Shown: positions 1-9,327 of the stretch, one piece after another
Layout of the letters: every line of letters starts with the position of its first letter
How positions within the stretch are numbered: position 1 is the stretch's first letter
Assembly: GCA_018828125.1 (NCBI GenBank)
Contig: JAHJWB010000003.1
Coordinates: forward strand, 211,034-275,033
Source: Gammaproteobacteria bacterium
Lineage (GTDB): Bacteria > Pseudomonadota > Gammaproteobacteria > Burkholderiales > Burkholderiaceae_C
Reading direction: 5' to 3'
DNA: 64,000 nucleotides
Notes under the pieces: generated by a model
Databases searched by the model: none
What the model was told of the DNA's origin: nothing
The model's input: only the letters and a program-made list of their open reading frames with translations
Program-made: the position numbers and the translations under genes

Positions 1-1
1 C

Positions 2-868
2 CAGGCTGTGGAGCGCGCCCGCCTCAAGCCCCCGGCCCCGCTGCGCCCACCCACATCCCTGTTGCCGCCCCCGCGGGTACCGCCCGATGTGTGGCGGGCC
101 GTCGCGGGCGCAGTGCCTGCTGCGGCAGAGCAGGGTGCCGCCGCATCCGACAACCCCGGTGGGCGCGACCCTCGCTCGTCTTTCCCCTATGGCACTCCCG
201 CCTGTGATGGTGGCGAGGCCGCCGCACTGGCCCACCTCGCGCAGTACCTGACCCGCAAGCTGCCCCACAGTTACAAGGCCACACGCAACGGGCTCACGGG
301 GCTGGATTACTCCAGCAAGTTCTCGCCGTGGCTTGCTACGGGCGCGCTCTCGCCCCGGCAGGTCTATGCGGACCTGAAAACCTTTGAAGGCCACCACGGC
401 GCCAACGACGGCAGCTATTGGTTGTGGTTTGAATTGCTGTGGCGCGACTACTTTCGCCTGCTGCGCTTGCAGTACGGCGCGGCGCTGTACCGGGGGCAGG
501 GTTTGTCGGCATTGCCTCTGGCGCGGCACAACGCGAAAGGGTTTGAGCGCTGGTGCCGGGGCCACACCGGCGAGCCCCTGGTGGATGCCGCCATGCGCGA
601 GCTGGCCGCCACGGGAACCCTCAGCAACCGCCTGCGCCAGGTCGTGGCCAGTTTCCTCATCTACGACCTGCATGGCGACTGGCGCGCGGGCGCCGCGTGG
701 TTTGAATCGCAACTGGTGGACTACGACGTGTACAGCAACCAGGGCAACTGGCTCTACATTGCCGGGCGCGGCACCGACCCGCGCGGAGGCCGTCGCTTCA
801 ACCCCGCCAAGCAAGCGCAAGACCACGATGCGGACGGCAGCTACCGCCGCATGTGGGGCACGTTGTGA
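2..868 (+). CDS. DASH-type cryptochrome/photolyase, C-terminal part (cut by window edge)
   Basis: The frame is open to the left edge, so the N-terminal antenna-binding domain lies outside the window. What is visible is the FAD-binding helical domain: DYSSKFSPWLATGALSPRQ, then WFELLWRDYF, then LSNRLRQVVASFLIYDLHGD and the flavin-site run DYDVYSNQGNWLYIAGRGTD, followed by NPAKQAQ. These are the usual marks of CRY-DASH proteins, which repair pyrimidine dimers in single-stranded DNA or act as blue-light receptors. The stop overlaps the start of the next photolyase gene by 4 bases (GTGA), so the two are probably co-translated. The family assignment is firm; whether it is a repair enzyme or a receptor cannot be told from sequence. 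Confidence 0.9.
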   Translation, partial: QAVERARLKPPAPLRPPTSLLPPPRVPPDVWRAVAGAVPAAAEQGAAASDNPGGRDPRSSFPYGTPACDGGEAAALAHLAQYLTRKLPHSYKATRNGLTGLDYSSKFSPWLATGALSPRQVYADLKTFEGHHGANDGSYWLWFELLWRDYFRLLRLQYGAALYRGQGLSALPLARHNAKGFERWCRGHTGEPLVDAAMRELAATGTLSNRLRQVVASFLIYDLHGDWRAGAAWFESQLVDYDVYSNQGNWLYIAGRGTDPRGGRRFNPAKQAQDHDADGSYRRMWGTL

Positions 869-2415
869 GCACCTCGCAGCCCCGCACGCACACCCTGCGC
901 CTGTTGCTGGGCGACCAGCTCAACCCCGAGCACAGCTGGTTCGCCACGCAGGACGACGGCGTGGTCTACGTGCTGATGGAAGTGCGGCAAGAAACCGACT
1001 ACGTGCTGCACCATGCGCAAAAGATCCTGGCCATCTTTGCCGCCATGCGCGATGTGGCCCGCCAGTTGCGCGAGGCGGGGCACCGCGTGCGCTACGTGGC
1101 GATTGACGATGCGAGCAACCGCCAGTCGATGCCCGACAACCTCGCGGCACTCATGGCCCACTACGGCGCGCACACGCTGCAGTACCAGCACCCGGATGAA
1201 TGGCGGCTGGACGAGCAACTGCGCAGCTGGGGGGAGAGGCAATCCTTTGACGTGCAGGCGGTCGGCAGCGAGCATTTCTATACCACACGCAACGAAATGG
1301 CCGAGGTTTTCAAAGGCCGCAAGCAGTGGCGCATGGAGCACTTTTACCGCCGCATGCGCCAGCGCTACGGCGTGCTGATCGACGAAGCGGGCGAGCCTGA
1401 AGGCGGCCAATGGAACTACGACCACGACAACCGCAAGCCCTGGCCTGGCACGCCCACACTGCCGCCAGACACGCGCCCCACGCACAACCACAGCGCCCTT
1501 TGGGCCACCATCCAGGCCGCAGGCGTACAAAGCTTTGGCAACCCACAGGCCCACGCGCTGCGCTGGCCGCTGAACCGGGCCGAGGCCCTGGCGTGGCTCG
1601 ATCACTTCATCACCACCACGCTGCCCGACTTTGGTGCTTACGAAGATGCCATGAGCACGAAGAGCGCGCGGCTTTTTCACTCCCTGGTGTCCTTCGCGCT
1701 GAACACCAAAATGCTGCGCCCGCACGAGGTGGTGCAACGCGCCCAGGCTGCGTACCACGCAGGCGCTGCGCCGCTGCCAGCGGTAGAGGGCTTTGTCCGC
1801 CAGATTCTCGGCTGGCGCGAATATGTGCGCGGCATCTACTGGGCCCACATGCCCGGCTACGACGAGCGCAACGCCCTGGGTCACCACAAGCCGCTGCCAG
1901 AATGGTTTTGGACGGGCAAGACCCAAATGCGCTGCCTGCAGCACGCCGTGGGCCAGTCGCTGGAGCATGCGTATGCCCACCACATCCAGCGCCTCATGAT
2001 CATCGGCAACTTTGCGCTGCTGGCGGGGTTGGACCCTGCTGCCGTGCACCGCTGGTACCTGGGCGTGTACATCGACGCCTTTGAATGGGTAGAGGTGCCC
2101 AACACCGTGGGCATGAGCCAGTTCGCCGACGGCGGCCTGCTGGCCACCAAACCCTATGTGAGCAGCGCTGCCTACATCGATCGCATGAGCGACTACTGCA
2201 GCGGCTGCCACTACGACAAAAAGCAGAAAGTGGGCGACCGCGCCTGCCCCTACAACGCGTTGTACTGGGACTTTTTCGCACGCAACGAGGGCACGCTGGG
2301 CCAAAACTTTCGCCTCGGCATGGTGTACCGCCAACTGCACAAAATGCAGGGACCTCAACTGGATGCGCTGCGTGAGCATGCGGCCAGCCTGCGCATGCGG
2401 CTGGACGCGCTGTAG
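865..2415 (+). CDS. Iron-sulfur bacterial cryptochrome/(6-4) photolyase (PhrB/FeS-BCP type)
   Basis: The protein begins TLRLLLGDQLNPEHSWF, the typical start of deoxyribodipyrimidine photolyase-related proteins. It has about 516 residues, the usual length. Four cysteines, C357 (MRCLQ), C445 and C448 (YCSGCHYD) and C461 (RACPYN), have spacings of 88, 3 and 13, the same as the [4Fe-4S] ligands I recall for Agrobacterium PhrB. This points to a light-driven (6-4) photolyase with FAD, a lumazine-type antenna and an iron-sulfur cluster. I chose the GTG at 865 because it overlaps the preceding stop as GTGA; a GTG at 853 is also in frame. A short-chain dehydrogenase follows after 47 bases. Confidence 0.93.
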   Translation: MSTSQPRTHTLRLLLGDQLNPEHSWFATQDDGVVYVLMEVRQETDYVLHHAQKILAIFAAMRDVARQLREAGHRVRYVAIDDASNRQSMPDNLAALMAHYGAHTLQYQHPDEWRLDEQLRSWGERQSFDVQAVGSEHFYTTRNEMAEVFKGRKQWRMEHFYRRMRQRYGVLIDEAGEPEGGQWNYDHDNRKPWPGTPTLPPDTRPTHNHSALWATIQAAGVQSFGNPQAHALRWPLNRAEALAWLDHFITTTLPDFGAYEDAMSTKSARLFHSLVSFALNTKMLRPHEVVQRAQAAYHAGAAPLPAVEGFVRQILGWREYVRGIYWAHMPGYDERNALGHHKPLPEWFWTGKTQMRCLQHAVGQSLEHAYAHHIQRLMIIGNFALLAGLDPAAVHRWYLGVYIDAFEWVEVPNTVGMSQFADGGLLATKPYVSSAAYIDRMSDYCSGCHYDKKQKVGDRACPYNALYWDFFARNEGTLGQNFRLGMVYRQLHKMQGPQLDALREHAASLRMRLDAL

Positions 2416-2462
2416 CCCGGCTTCCGAATCAACCCACAACACACCGACCGCAGAACTGCGCC

Positions 2463-3200
2463 ATGTCTCAAACACGCTCGCCCGCAACGCCGTTCACTTC
2501 TCTGCAATCGCTGCCCGACGGCTACCGCGCCCTCGTCATCGGCTCCACCGGCGCCATCGGCAGCGCCTTTCTGAACCACCTGCAGGCGGACCCGCGCTGC
2601 GCCCTGGCTGTGGGCCTGGGCCGCAACACGCAGCCAGCGGTGGATTTGGACGATGAGGCCACCATTGCCCAAGCCGCCCAACACCTTAAGGACCAAGGTC
2701 CGTGGCACGTGATCCTCCACGCTGCGGGCATGCTGCACGGCGCCCATGGGCTGCCCGAAAAGCGCCTGGGCCAGTTGAACTACGCGCAGATGGAAGCCAC
2801 CTTCCGTACCAACACTTTTGGCCCTGCGCTGGTGCTGGCCCACTTTGCGCCGCTGCTGGCCAAACAAGATCGCAGTTTGCTGGCTGTGCTCTCAGCCAAG
2901 GTCGGAAGCATTGGCGACAACCGCCTTGGTGGCTGGTACAGCTATCGCGCCTCCAAGGCCGCACTCAACATGCTGCTGAAAACTGCCTCGATTGAAGTGG
3001 CTCGCACCCATCCACTGGCAGTGCTGGCCGCGCTGCACCCGGGTACGGTCCATTCGGCGTTGTCAGCCCCGTTCAATGGGGCGGAGATTGGGCGAGCGCC
3101 CGCAGAGGCGGCGGGGGATTTGTTGCGGGTGCTGGATGGCCTCGGTGCAGAGGCGACAGGGGGGTTTTATGCCTACAGGGGAGACCCATTGCCTTGGTGA
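2463..3200 (+). CDS. Short-chain dehydrogenase/reductase (C-factor-like SDR)
   Basis: This is a 245-residue Rossmann-fold oxidoreductase. The cofactor-binding glycine motif GSTGAIG lies at residues 27-33, the NAAG-like segment HAAG at 87-90 and the catalytic Tyr161/Lys165 pair in YSYRASK. Ser144 is the likely third catalytic residue. Its substrate cannot be deduced. It lies 47 bases behind the iron-sulfur photolyase on the same strand, so it may belong to the same light-response unit, but this is inference from position only. A degenerate copy of the dispersed palindrome starts 13 bases after its stop. Confidence 0.85.
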   Translation: MSQTRSPATPFTSLQSLPDGYRALVIGSTGAIGSAFLNHLQADPRCALAVGLGRNTQPAVDLDDEATIAQAAQHLKDQGPWHVILHAAGMLHGAHGLPEKRLGQLNYAQMEATFRTNTFGPALVLAHFAPLLAKQDRSLLAVLSAKVGSIGDNRLGGWYSYRASKAALNMLLKTASIEVARTHPLAVLAALHPGTVHSALSAPFNGAEIGRAPAEAAGDLLRVLDGLGAEATGGFYAYRGDPLPW

Positions 3201-3212
3201 AAGTTTCGGGTG

Positions 3213-3263
3213 TTTGCTATAGTTTTGATATGTTGAATCGTTTGCTATCAAGCGCTAGCGGCC
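3213..3263 (-). repeat. Dispersed palindromic repeat, degenerate copy 1
   Basis: The right part carries the half AAGCGCTAG followed by CGGCC, and TTTGCTAT occurs twice to its left. This resembles one arm of the palindrome found at seven other places, with the GGCC end on the right. It lies between the convergent SDR and histidine-kinase genes. The other arm is lost, so this copy is uncertain. Confidence 0.45.
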
Positions 3264-3360
3264 GATATTGCATAAAAATATGAGCATTGGGTGCGATTGC
3301 TGGCGGTGTCGCTGCCGCACAGCTACTGCATGCCACTTCACCACCAGTCCAGCCACCAAA

Positions 3361-5052
3361 TCAGCCGCGAGATCGCCCCCGCGCAAGCTCTGACCCCACC
3401 GCTGCATTCAGTGTCTCCAGGTCAAATGGCTTCTTCAGCACAGACTGCACCCCCACCAGCTTTTCCACCTCTGCCATGTCTGCGTGGCCCGTCGCCACCA
3501 ACACGGGAATTTGCGGATAAATCTGCCGCGCAGCCGCAATGAACTGGGCGCCGTTCATGCCGGGCATCAGGTAGTCGGACATCAACAAATCTGGCATGCG
3601 CCGCCGCAACTCTTGCAGGCCACTCTCGCCATCGCAGGCCTCACGCACGCTGTAGTTCAGCAAGCGCAATCCCTCGGCAATACCTTGCCTTACCGCCACG
3701 TCATCCTCTACCACCAGCACCTCGGTGCGCGTATGGCCGGTGGGTCCACCGCCGTTGGCAGCGGCTCCGGCGGGCGTGTCGTGTACCTCCATCGGTTTCA
3801 CCTGCGGAAACCGCAGTTTCACGGTGGTGCCCAGGCCCTCGCCGCTCACAATTTCCGCACTTCCCCCAGACTGATTGGCAAATCCGTAGACCTGACTCAA
3901 GCCCAAGCCAGTGCCCTCACCGTCGCCTTTGGTTGTAAAAAATGGGTCAAACACCTTCGCCTGAATCGTCTCGGGTATGCCGCAGCCGGTGTCTTGCACG
4001 CTGATCTGCACCAGCGGGCGGTTGTCGGCGCTGTCCAGCAGTTCGGTGCGTACCGTCAAACTGCCGCCGTCGGGCATGGCGTCGCGTGAGTTGACGGCCA
4101 TGTTCAGCAACGCCATTTCCAGTTGAGCGCCGTCAATCAGGGCCCACGCCTCGCCTTCGCATACCTCAATCTGCACCCGAATCTTGGAGCCCACCGACAC
4201 CTCGATGAGTTCTTGCAGGCTAGTGACCATTTCATTCACGTTGTGCATGCGTGGCAGAAGGCTCTGGGCACGTGCAAACGACAGCAACTGTGCCGTCAGC
4301 CGTGCGCCGCGGTCGACAGAATCCTTGGCGCGGCGGGCGTAGTCGGCGGCCCTGCTTTCGCTGGAAAGGCGCATGATCAGCTGCAGATTGAGGCTGACCG
4401 CGTGCAGCAGGTTGTTGAAGTCATGCGCAATGCCGCCTGTCAGCCGCCCAATTGCTTCCAGCTTCTGGCCCTGAACCACTTTGGACTGGATGCGTTCTCG
4501 GTCGGCAATCTCGCGCATCAGCCGGTCGTTGGCACCCGCCAGATCGCTGGTGCGTTCTGCGATGCGGCTTTCGAGCTCGGCGTTCAGGCGCTCCACAGTC
4601 CGCTTGCCAGATTCAATATCGGTCAGGTAGCGCCGCGCGGCGTATTGCCGCACCCGTGCGCGCAGCGCCGAACGCGTGGCGCTCAAAAGTGTTTCGGGGT
4701 TCAGTGGGCGTTCCAGAATCACCAGATTTCCCAGCTCTTGCATCGACGCTGCGGAGTGCCCAGAGCGGCCGATGGACTGGCGCATGGCGAGCACCACAAA
4801 CGGAAAATCCGACCACGCGGGTTGGCGTATCAAGAAATCGCGCAGTGCGTCATCCAGCCCGCCCGTCAGGGCCTCCTCGGTCAATATGGCGGTCGCAGCG
4901 GTGCCCCGTTCCAGCTCACCCAGCAGCGCTGCCGGGTCACGGCAAACCGCACATTCAAAGCGATCCCGCTGCAGCACCGACGTAATCACCCCGGCATCGC
5001 GCCCATGGGGGGCAAGGATGAGTACGCGGCTTTCCATCGTGGCCGCTTTCAT
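3361..5052 (-). CDS. Hybrid histidine kinase with N-terminal and C-terminal receiver domains
   Basis: The protein has 563 residues. Residues 7-130 look like a degenerate receiver (no clear phospho-acceptor Asp), 150-195 form a coiled coil, and a HisKA domain follows with His210 in GGIAHDFNNLL. The ATPase domain has the N box near NMAVNSRDA (318-326), DTGCGIP (354-360) and GEGTGLGL (378-385). A standard receiver begins at VLVVEDD, with phospho-acceptor Asp493 in SDYLMPG and a late KKPF. No membrane segment is present, so it is cytoplasmic. Its ATG overlaps the stop of the upstream KaiC-like gene (ATGA), which suggests that the two work together. The signal and target are unknown. Confidence 0.92.
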   Translation of the reverse strand: MKAATMESRVLILAPHGRDAGVITSVLQRDRFECAVCRDPAALLGELERGTAATAILTEEALTGGLDDALRDFLIRQPAWSDFPFVVLAMRQSIGRSGHSAASMQELGNLVILERPLNPETLLSATRSALRARVRQYAARRYLTDIESGKRTVERLNAELESRIAERTSDLAGANDRLMREIADRERIQSKVVQGQKLEAIGRLTGGIAHDFNNLLHAVSLNLQLIMRLSSESRAADYARRAKDSVDRGARLTAQLLSFARAQSLLPRMHNVNEMVTSLQELIEVSVGSKIRVQIEVCEGEAWALIDGAQLEMALLNMAVNSRDAMPDGGSLTVRTELLDSADNRPLVQISVQDTGCGIPETIQAKVFDPFFTTKGDGEGTGLGLSQVYGFANQSGGSAEIVSGEGLGTTVKLRFPQVKPMEVHDTPAGAAANGGGPTGHTRTEVLVVEDDVAVRQGIAEGLRLLNYSVREACDGESGLQELRRRMPDLLMSDYLMPGMNGAQFIAAARQIYPQIPVLVATGHADMAEVEKLVGVQSVLKKPFDLETLNAAVGSELARGRSRG

Positions 5053-6578
5053 CGCGCGGGTAAGGCGACATCCGTGTCGCCCAACAAGGCTTGCCGGCCC
5101 CCATATTGCGCAGCGCCAGCCAGGATTCCGTGAAAGTCCGCCAGCGGCTCGCCAATCTCCACGCCATTGCGGCCCAGGCGAAACTCGCGAATCGTGGACT
5201 CATGCCGCAACGTGCGGCTCTTGATGACCGAGATCGCTTTCAGGCAGTTACCACGCGCCTCAAAGAAGCGGTACTGCACCATGGCGTCGCTGAGGTAGCT
5301 CAGGTCAATGTCTGACTGCATCTCGCCCACGGTGCCGTGCAGCGACAAAATGATCAGCGTGACAATGCCCCGTGCGTTCAGGTAGGCCAGCAACTCGTGC
5401 ATCTGCAGCAACAACGACTTGCCCCCCGGCATCGCCTGCAGGTAGGAGTTGAGGCTGTCCAGAACCACCAGTTGCACGCCGTCCTTTTCGACAGCGCCGC
5501 GCACGGAATTGGCAAACTGGCCGGGCGACACCTCGGCAGGGTCAAACGACCGGATAAAAAGATGACCCGAGGCAATGAACGAATCGATATCCAAGCCCAG
5601 CGCGCGGGAGCGTTGCCGCAGCGTTTTCAGCCCTTCGTCAAACAGGTAGTACGCCACCCTCTCGCCTCTCTGCAGCGCGGCAAGGGCGCAACTGGTGGCG
5701 GTGGTGGTCTTGCCCACGCCCGCCGGGCCTGCCAACAGCAGGTTGCTGCCGGGCGACAGTCCCCCGCCGAGCATCTGGTCCAGTGCGGGGGTGCCGGTAG
5801 AGACGGGCTGCTCATTGAAAGACCGCCCATGTTCGCCCGCCACCAACCGCGGAAAGACCTGCAGCCCGCCATGTTCCAGGTTGAAGTCATGCTCACCACT
5901 TCTGAACTTCACGCCACGCAGCTTCACTACCCGCACATTGCGTTTATCGGGGCCGTAGTCTCTGGCGTTTTGGTTCAGATGGATCACGCCATGCGCAATG
6001 CTGTGCAGTTGCTGGTCTCCCTCGCCCGATGACTTGTCGTCCAGCATCAGAACAGTGCAATCCAACTGGGCAAAGAATCGCTTCAAAGCCAGTATCTGGC
6101 GGCGGTAACGCAGAGAGCTTTGCGCCAGCATCCGCAACTCGGACAGGCTGTCGAACACAACGCGGTGCGGCTTCAGGTCGCCCACCAGCCTCATCACAGC
6201 ATTGGTCGTCTCACCCAGCTCAAAGTCAGAAGGGTGAAGAATCGTTTGCTCAGATTCTTCGCTCAAACCCTCTTCACCTACCAGGTCATACACCTGGATG
6301 CCGTCCAGCGTCCAACCATGTGAAGCGGCCACTTGCGTCAGCTCTTCCAGCGTTTCCGAGAGCGTCACATAAAGGGCCCGCTCGCCCTTTTCCCGGCCTT
6401 CCATCAGGAACTGCATCGCCAAAGTTGTCTTGCCTGTGCCGGGACTTCCTTCCACCAGGTACAGGTGCCGCTTTGGCAATCCACCACTCAGAATGTCATC
6501 CAGCCCGGTGACGCCAGTGGACGCCAAGCCTTGCGCTTGCTGCTGCTGCAGTGGGGAGGTGTGAGAATTGTTCGACAA
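5049..6578 (-). CDS. KaiC-like double-domain RecA-type ATPase
   Basis: This 509-residue protein has two RecA/KaiC modules. The Walker A motifs are GSPGTGKTT at 44-52 and GPAGVGKTT at 284-292, each preceded by the family's TG-x-x-LD(D/Q)(I/M)L-x-GG lead (residues 21-33 and 261-273). KaiC proteins are ATPases that can autophosphorylate. In cyanobacteria they form the clock, while in other bacteria orphan KaiC proteins usually pair with histidine kinases, as here. No kaiA or kaiB is visible in the window. I chose a TTG start because AAAGGACA lies just upstream; a longer in-frame start at 6686 adds 36 residues that do not look like the family. Its stop overlaps the start of the kinase gene by 4 bases. 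Confidence 0.9.
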   Translation of the reverse strand: MSNNSHTSPLQQQQAQGLASTGVTGLDDILSGGLPKRHLYLVEGSPGTGKTTLAMQFLMEGREKGERALYVTLSETLEELTQVAASHGWTLDGIQVYDLVGEEGLSEESEQTILHPSDFELGETTNAVMRLVGDLKPHRVVFDSLSELRMLAQSSLRYRRQILALKRFFAQLDCTVLMLDDKSSGEGDQQLHSIAHGVIHLNQNARDYGPDKRNVRVVKLRGVKFRSGEHDFNLEHGGLQVFPRLVAGEHGRSFNEQPVSTGTPALDQMLGGGLSPGSNLLLAGPAGVGKTTTATSCALAALQRGERVAYYLFDEGLKTLRQRSRALGLDIDSFIASGHLFIRSFDPAEVSPGQFANSVRGAVEKDGVQLVVLDSLNSYLQAMPGGKSLLLQMHELLAYLNARGIVTLIILSLHGTVGEMQSDIDLSYLSDAMVQYRFFEARGNCLKAISVIKSRTLRHESTIREFRLGRNGVEIGEPLADFHGILAGAAQYGGRQALLGDTDVALPAR

Positions 6579-6906
6579 ACGCTGTCCTTTCAAAAGTCCG
6601 CGTTCCGGATGCGCTGGCTCTGACAATATGGCGCAGAGCGAGCGCAAGCCATGAGACGTGGGAGCGCGGCTGAGGCACAGAGCCAAAACGATTTCGGTTG
6701 CAGCCCGCGCTGGAGGCCACTTGAGGCACTGCCCTGACTATCTCTGAGGACAGCAAGGCGGCTGGTCAGCCCATTTCGTTAAAGAAAGAGCGGCAGTTCC
6801 TACAGAATCTTTGGGGGTGCGGCAGCAGAAATTGCACAGGCTGCGGTAAGCCCCGCCTGCACCAATACGCAAGCTTGGACATTGCTGCAGCTGCCTCGGA
6901 AACAAG
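6579..6906. other. Non-coding gap between DUF1810 gene and kaiC-like gene
   Basis: This gap of about 330 bases must hold the promoter of the kaiC-kinase pair. I see no convincing gene, RNA or strong hairpin in it. Confidence 0.5.
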
Positions 6907-7329
6907 CTACCCCAGCAGTTGGAGCGTGCGCAGATCTTTGTCACCTCCGAAATACTTTTGCAGCACCGCCTCAAACACGCTGCCCGGCGCAGAAGCTTCG
7001 CCAAACAGCGTCATGCTGGAGCGCAGCTTGAGGTCGTCTGGCGAGCCCAACACATCCAGCGCAGAAGACGTCTCCAAATCCAGCAGGATCTGGCAACACT
7101 CGCGCAGGCGCCCGGCAAGCACCGGGTGCGCCAGGTAAGCCTGCGCCTCGGCCAGCGACTGGATGGCATAGCGCTGCGCCATGTCGCTGTGTCCCAGACC
7201 ATTGATCTGCGGAAACACAAACCACATCCAGTGCGTGCGCTTTTTGCCCGCCCGCAGCTCAGCGATTACACGGGGCCAGACGGGCTCCTGGGCTTGGAGG
7301 AAACGGTCGAGAACTGGGGGGAGCGGCAT
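6907..7329 (-). CDS. DUF1810 family protein
   Basis: The 140-residue product starts with VLDRFLQAQ and contains KRTHWMWFVFPQINGLG and the run SSMTLFGEA, all typical of DUF1810. The family is widespread, small and cytoplasmic, and its function is not established. I chose the ATG at 7329 because it puts the start just before the conserved domain; a TTG at 7389 would add 20 residues with no family similarity. Upstream of the ATG the Shine-Dalgarno match is weak. It points the same way as the kaiC-like gene but is separated from it by 330 bases, so it is probably independent. Confidence 0.85.
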   Translation of the reverse strand: MPLPPVLDRFLQAQEPVWPRVIAELRAGKKRTHWMWFVFPQINGLGHSDMAQRYAIQSLAEAQAYLAHPVLAGRLRECCQILLDLETSSALDVLGSPDDLKLRSSMTLFGEASAPGSVFEAVLQKYFGGDKDLRTLQLLG

Positions 7330-7468
7330 GCTGGATTGGGTGGTGGGCTGGTTGCTGTGGATGGTGACTGCGAACCCTCGGCAGGGCAAGAATTGAATGG
7401 TGATGGCAGCGCAGGGGAGGGGGCGCGTGCGCGTGACACGCAGTCAGACCCCATGCCAGAATGAACCG

Positions 7469-8344
7469 ATGAGCACCACCACCTCCTCCTTCCAATCCAA
7501 CGCAGACGGCACCCAAATCACCACCTACACCTGGGCCCAAACCCCGGGCCAACCAGAGGGCGTCGTTCAACTCTCCCACGGCCTTGCCGAGCATGGCGAG
7601 CGCTACGACCGCTTTGCGCGGGCCTTGAACGCCGCAGGCTTCATCGTCCACGCCGTGGACCATCGCGGACACGGGCGCACCGCTGGTGGGCGGCTGGGAG
7701 ACTTTGGCAGCGCAGGCTTTAGCGGCCTCATTGCCGACGTGGCCCAGTTCGGCGCACTGCTGCGCGCGCAGCATGGGCCGCAGCAGCTGCCGCTCTTTTT
7801 GTTCGGCCACTCCATGGGCTCGTTCGCAGCGCAGGCGGCCATCCTCGACCACTCCTCCAACTGGTCTGGCGTCATCCTGTCAGGCTCCACCGCCCTCGAC
7901 CTGTTTGCCGCCGCCATGGCCAACGCCCCCGCCGATGCGCCCGCCGGGCTCGCGGCATTCAACGCTGGCTTTGAGCACCGCACCGGCTACGAATGGCTGT
8001 CGCGCGACGCCGCAGAGGTAGACGCCTACGTCGCAGACCCCTGGTGCGGCTGGGACATGCCGGACGACGTGATCTCTTCGCTTTTCGCACCTGCGCCCCG
8101 GTTGGCCGACCCCGCGCAACTCGCGCGCATCCGCAGCGACCTGCCCATCCTCATCGCATCCGGCGGCGCAGACCCGCTGGCTGCAGGCGGGGTCTTGTTG
8201 GAGCAACTGGGGCAGCGGTATCGGGATGCAGGTGTGGCCGATGTGACGGTCAAGCTGTACCCGGCGGCGCGGCATGAGATCTTGAATGAGACGAATCGGG
8301 ATGAGGTGACGGGGGATGTTGTGGCGTGGCTGCGAGCGCGTTGA
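7469..8344 (+). CDS. Alpha/beta hydrolase, monoglyceride-lipase/lysophospholipase-like
   Basis: This 291-residue protein has the serine hydrolase nucleophile elbow GHSMG (Ser115), the oxyanion segment QLSHGLAEHGERY, and a C-terminal catalytic His in ARHEILNE. The motif DHRGHGRT is typical of the lysophospholipase/monoacylglycerol lipase group (Hydrolase_4). No signal peptide is present, so it is probably cytoplasmic. The ATG at 7469 was preferred over earlier in-frame starts because the upstream extension is basic, low in complexity and unlike the family. The natural substrate is unknown. Confidence 0.88.
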   Translation: MSTTTSSFQSNADGTQITTYTWAQTPGQPEGVVQLSHGLAEHGERYDRFARALNAAGFIVHAVDHRGHGRTAGGRLGDFGSAGFSGLIADVAQFGALLRAQHGPQQLPLFLFGHSMGSFAAQAAILDHSSNWSGVILSGSTALDLFAAAMANAPADAPAGLAAFNAGFEHRTGYEWLSRDAAEVDAYVADPWCGWDMPDDVISSLFAPAPRLADPAQLARIRSDLPILIASGGADPLAAGGVLLEQLGQRYRDAGVADVTVKLYPAARHEILNETNRDEVTGDVVAWLRAR

Positions 8345-8543
8345 CTTCGCGTAGTCGATGCTCGACGCCGTGGTGGCGATCTGGTCGATGCCTGCTTTCG
8401 GCCAAGAGCAGCCGGTGGGAGTAGTTGAAAGCGGGCACTCAACTCATTAGCTCAGCGGCATTGGGGGCGGGGTCGTCTTGGACGATTCTCCTAGCCCAGG
8501 CGGAGGGAATCGCTAGAAGAAGTGATTCACTAAGCAGGTGATT

Positions 8544-8867
8544 TCAATGCCGGTTGGGTAGATCCCGAAGCGCCAAGCTGTGCTCATGAAGCCGCGCTTT
8601 AATCCTTCGCCAGAGACATATCGAGTATTCGCCCACTGCAAAAAAAATCCCAGCAGAACACATGGTTCCGGCGATCAAGCGATGCCATTCAATTTTTCGA
8701 AGCTCTGGTTCCTCGTAGGGAAAATAATAGATAAAAAAGTAAAAACCCACAGAAAAAGCAATTGCCAGAACACACCGCATCAAAGTGTCATTCCCAAGCC
8801 CTTTGTACTTTGACTTGAGGCATATCTCATCCACCACAAAGGAGCCAACAAACTTGAACCAATTCAT
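8544..8867 (-). CDS. Small membrane protein, unknown function
   Basis: I do not recognise this 107-residue protein. Two hydrophobic stretches, about residues 30-50 (CVLAIAFSVGFYFFIYYF) and 65-82 (LIAGTMCSAGIFFAVG), suggest two membrane helices with a basic C-terminal tail. The ATG at 8867 has AAGGGAAACG directly upstream, a good ribosome site. Base composition is clearly lower in GC than in the neighbouring genes, and AT-rich codons are frequent, which suggests foreign origin. It could be a remnant of a mobile segment together with the next gene. Confidence 0.6.
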   Translation of the reverse strand: MNWFKFVGSFVVDEICLKSKYKGLGNDTLMRCVLAIAFSVGFYFFIYYFPYEEPELRKIEWHRLIAGTMCSAGIFFAVGEYSICLWRRIKARLHEHSLALRDLPNRH

Positions 8868-9327
8868 CGTTTCCCTTACTTGCCGTTCTTCTTCAATCCA
8901 TAAGTCGCTTGCAACATAGCTTTGCAAGCAGGTAGCTGTTTAAAGATCAAGGTATACCCGCTTGGAAACCGGCAAGCGCCATCTCAACAAACTATAGCTG
9001 CCCGCAGGCAGCACTGGGTCCGCCACCTGTATGCCTCGGCGCCCTATCAACCGGTTTTGAATTAAAGGCCGCTTTGGGACGGGTTGCCCACTGTCGGCTT
9101 AGGGCCCTTAGCCGCCGTTTGATAGAACTACCCCAAAGCTGTCGTTGACTCACTACCCCCTGGCTTGCAGTCCAAATTGCGCTGTCTAGGTGTCCGGTGC
9201 CCGCCTACTGGCACGCTATAGTTTGCTGACTCGACGCTTGCCGGGTTTGGCGGAATTTTTATACCTGTGTTTTTGAACAACGCACTGACCGCAAGTCCAA
9301 GCTGCAAGCCGCTTCCAGGAGGAATGA
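8868..9327. other. Gene-free region upstream of the exported protein gene
   Basis: About 460 bases carry no convincing ORF. A possible promoter for the downstream gene is TTGCCG at 9238-9243 and TATACC at 9260-9265 with a 16-base spacer, but it is weak. No tRNA, repeat-array or insertion-sequence ends were seen. Confidence 0.4.

Noticed and set aside
841..2487. A 548-codon antisense frame opposite the iron-sulfur photolyase
   Set aside because: It lies fully opposite a gene with clear family motifs, has no recognisable domain and reflects high-GC codon bias.
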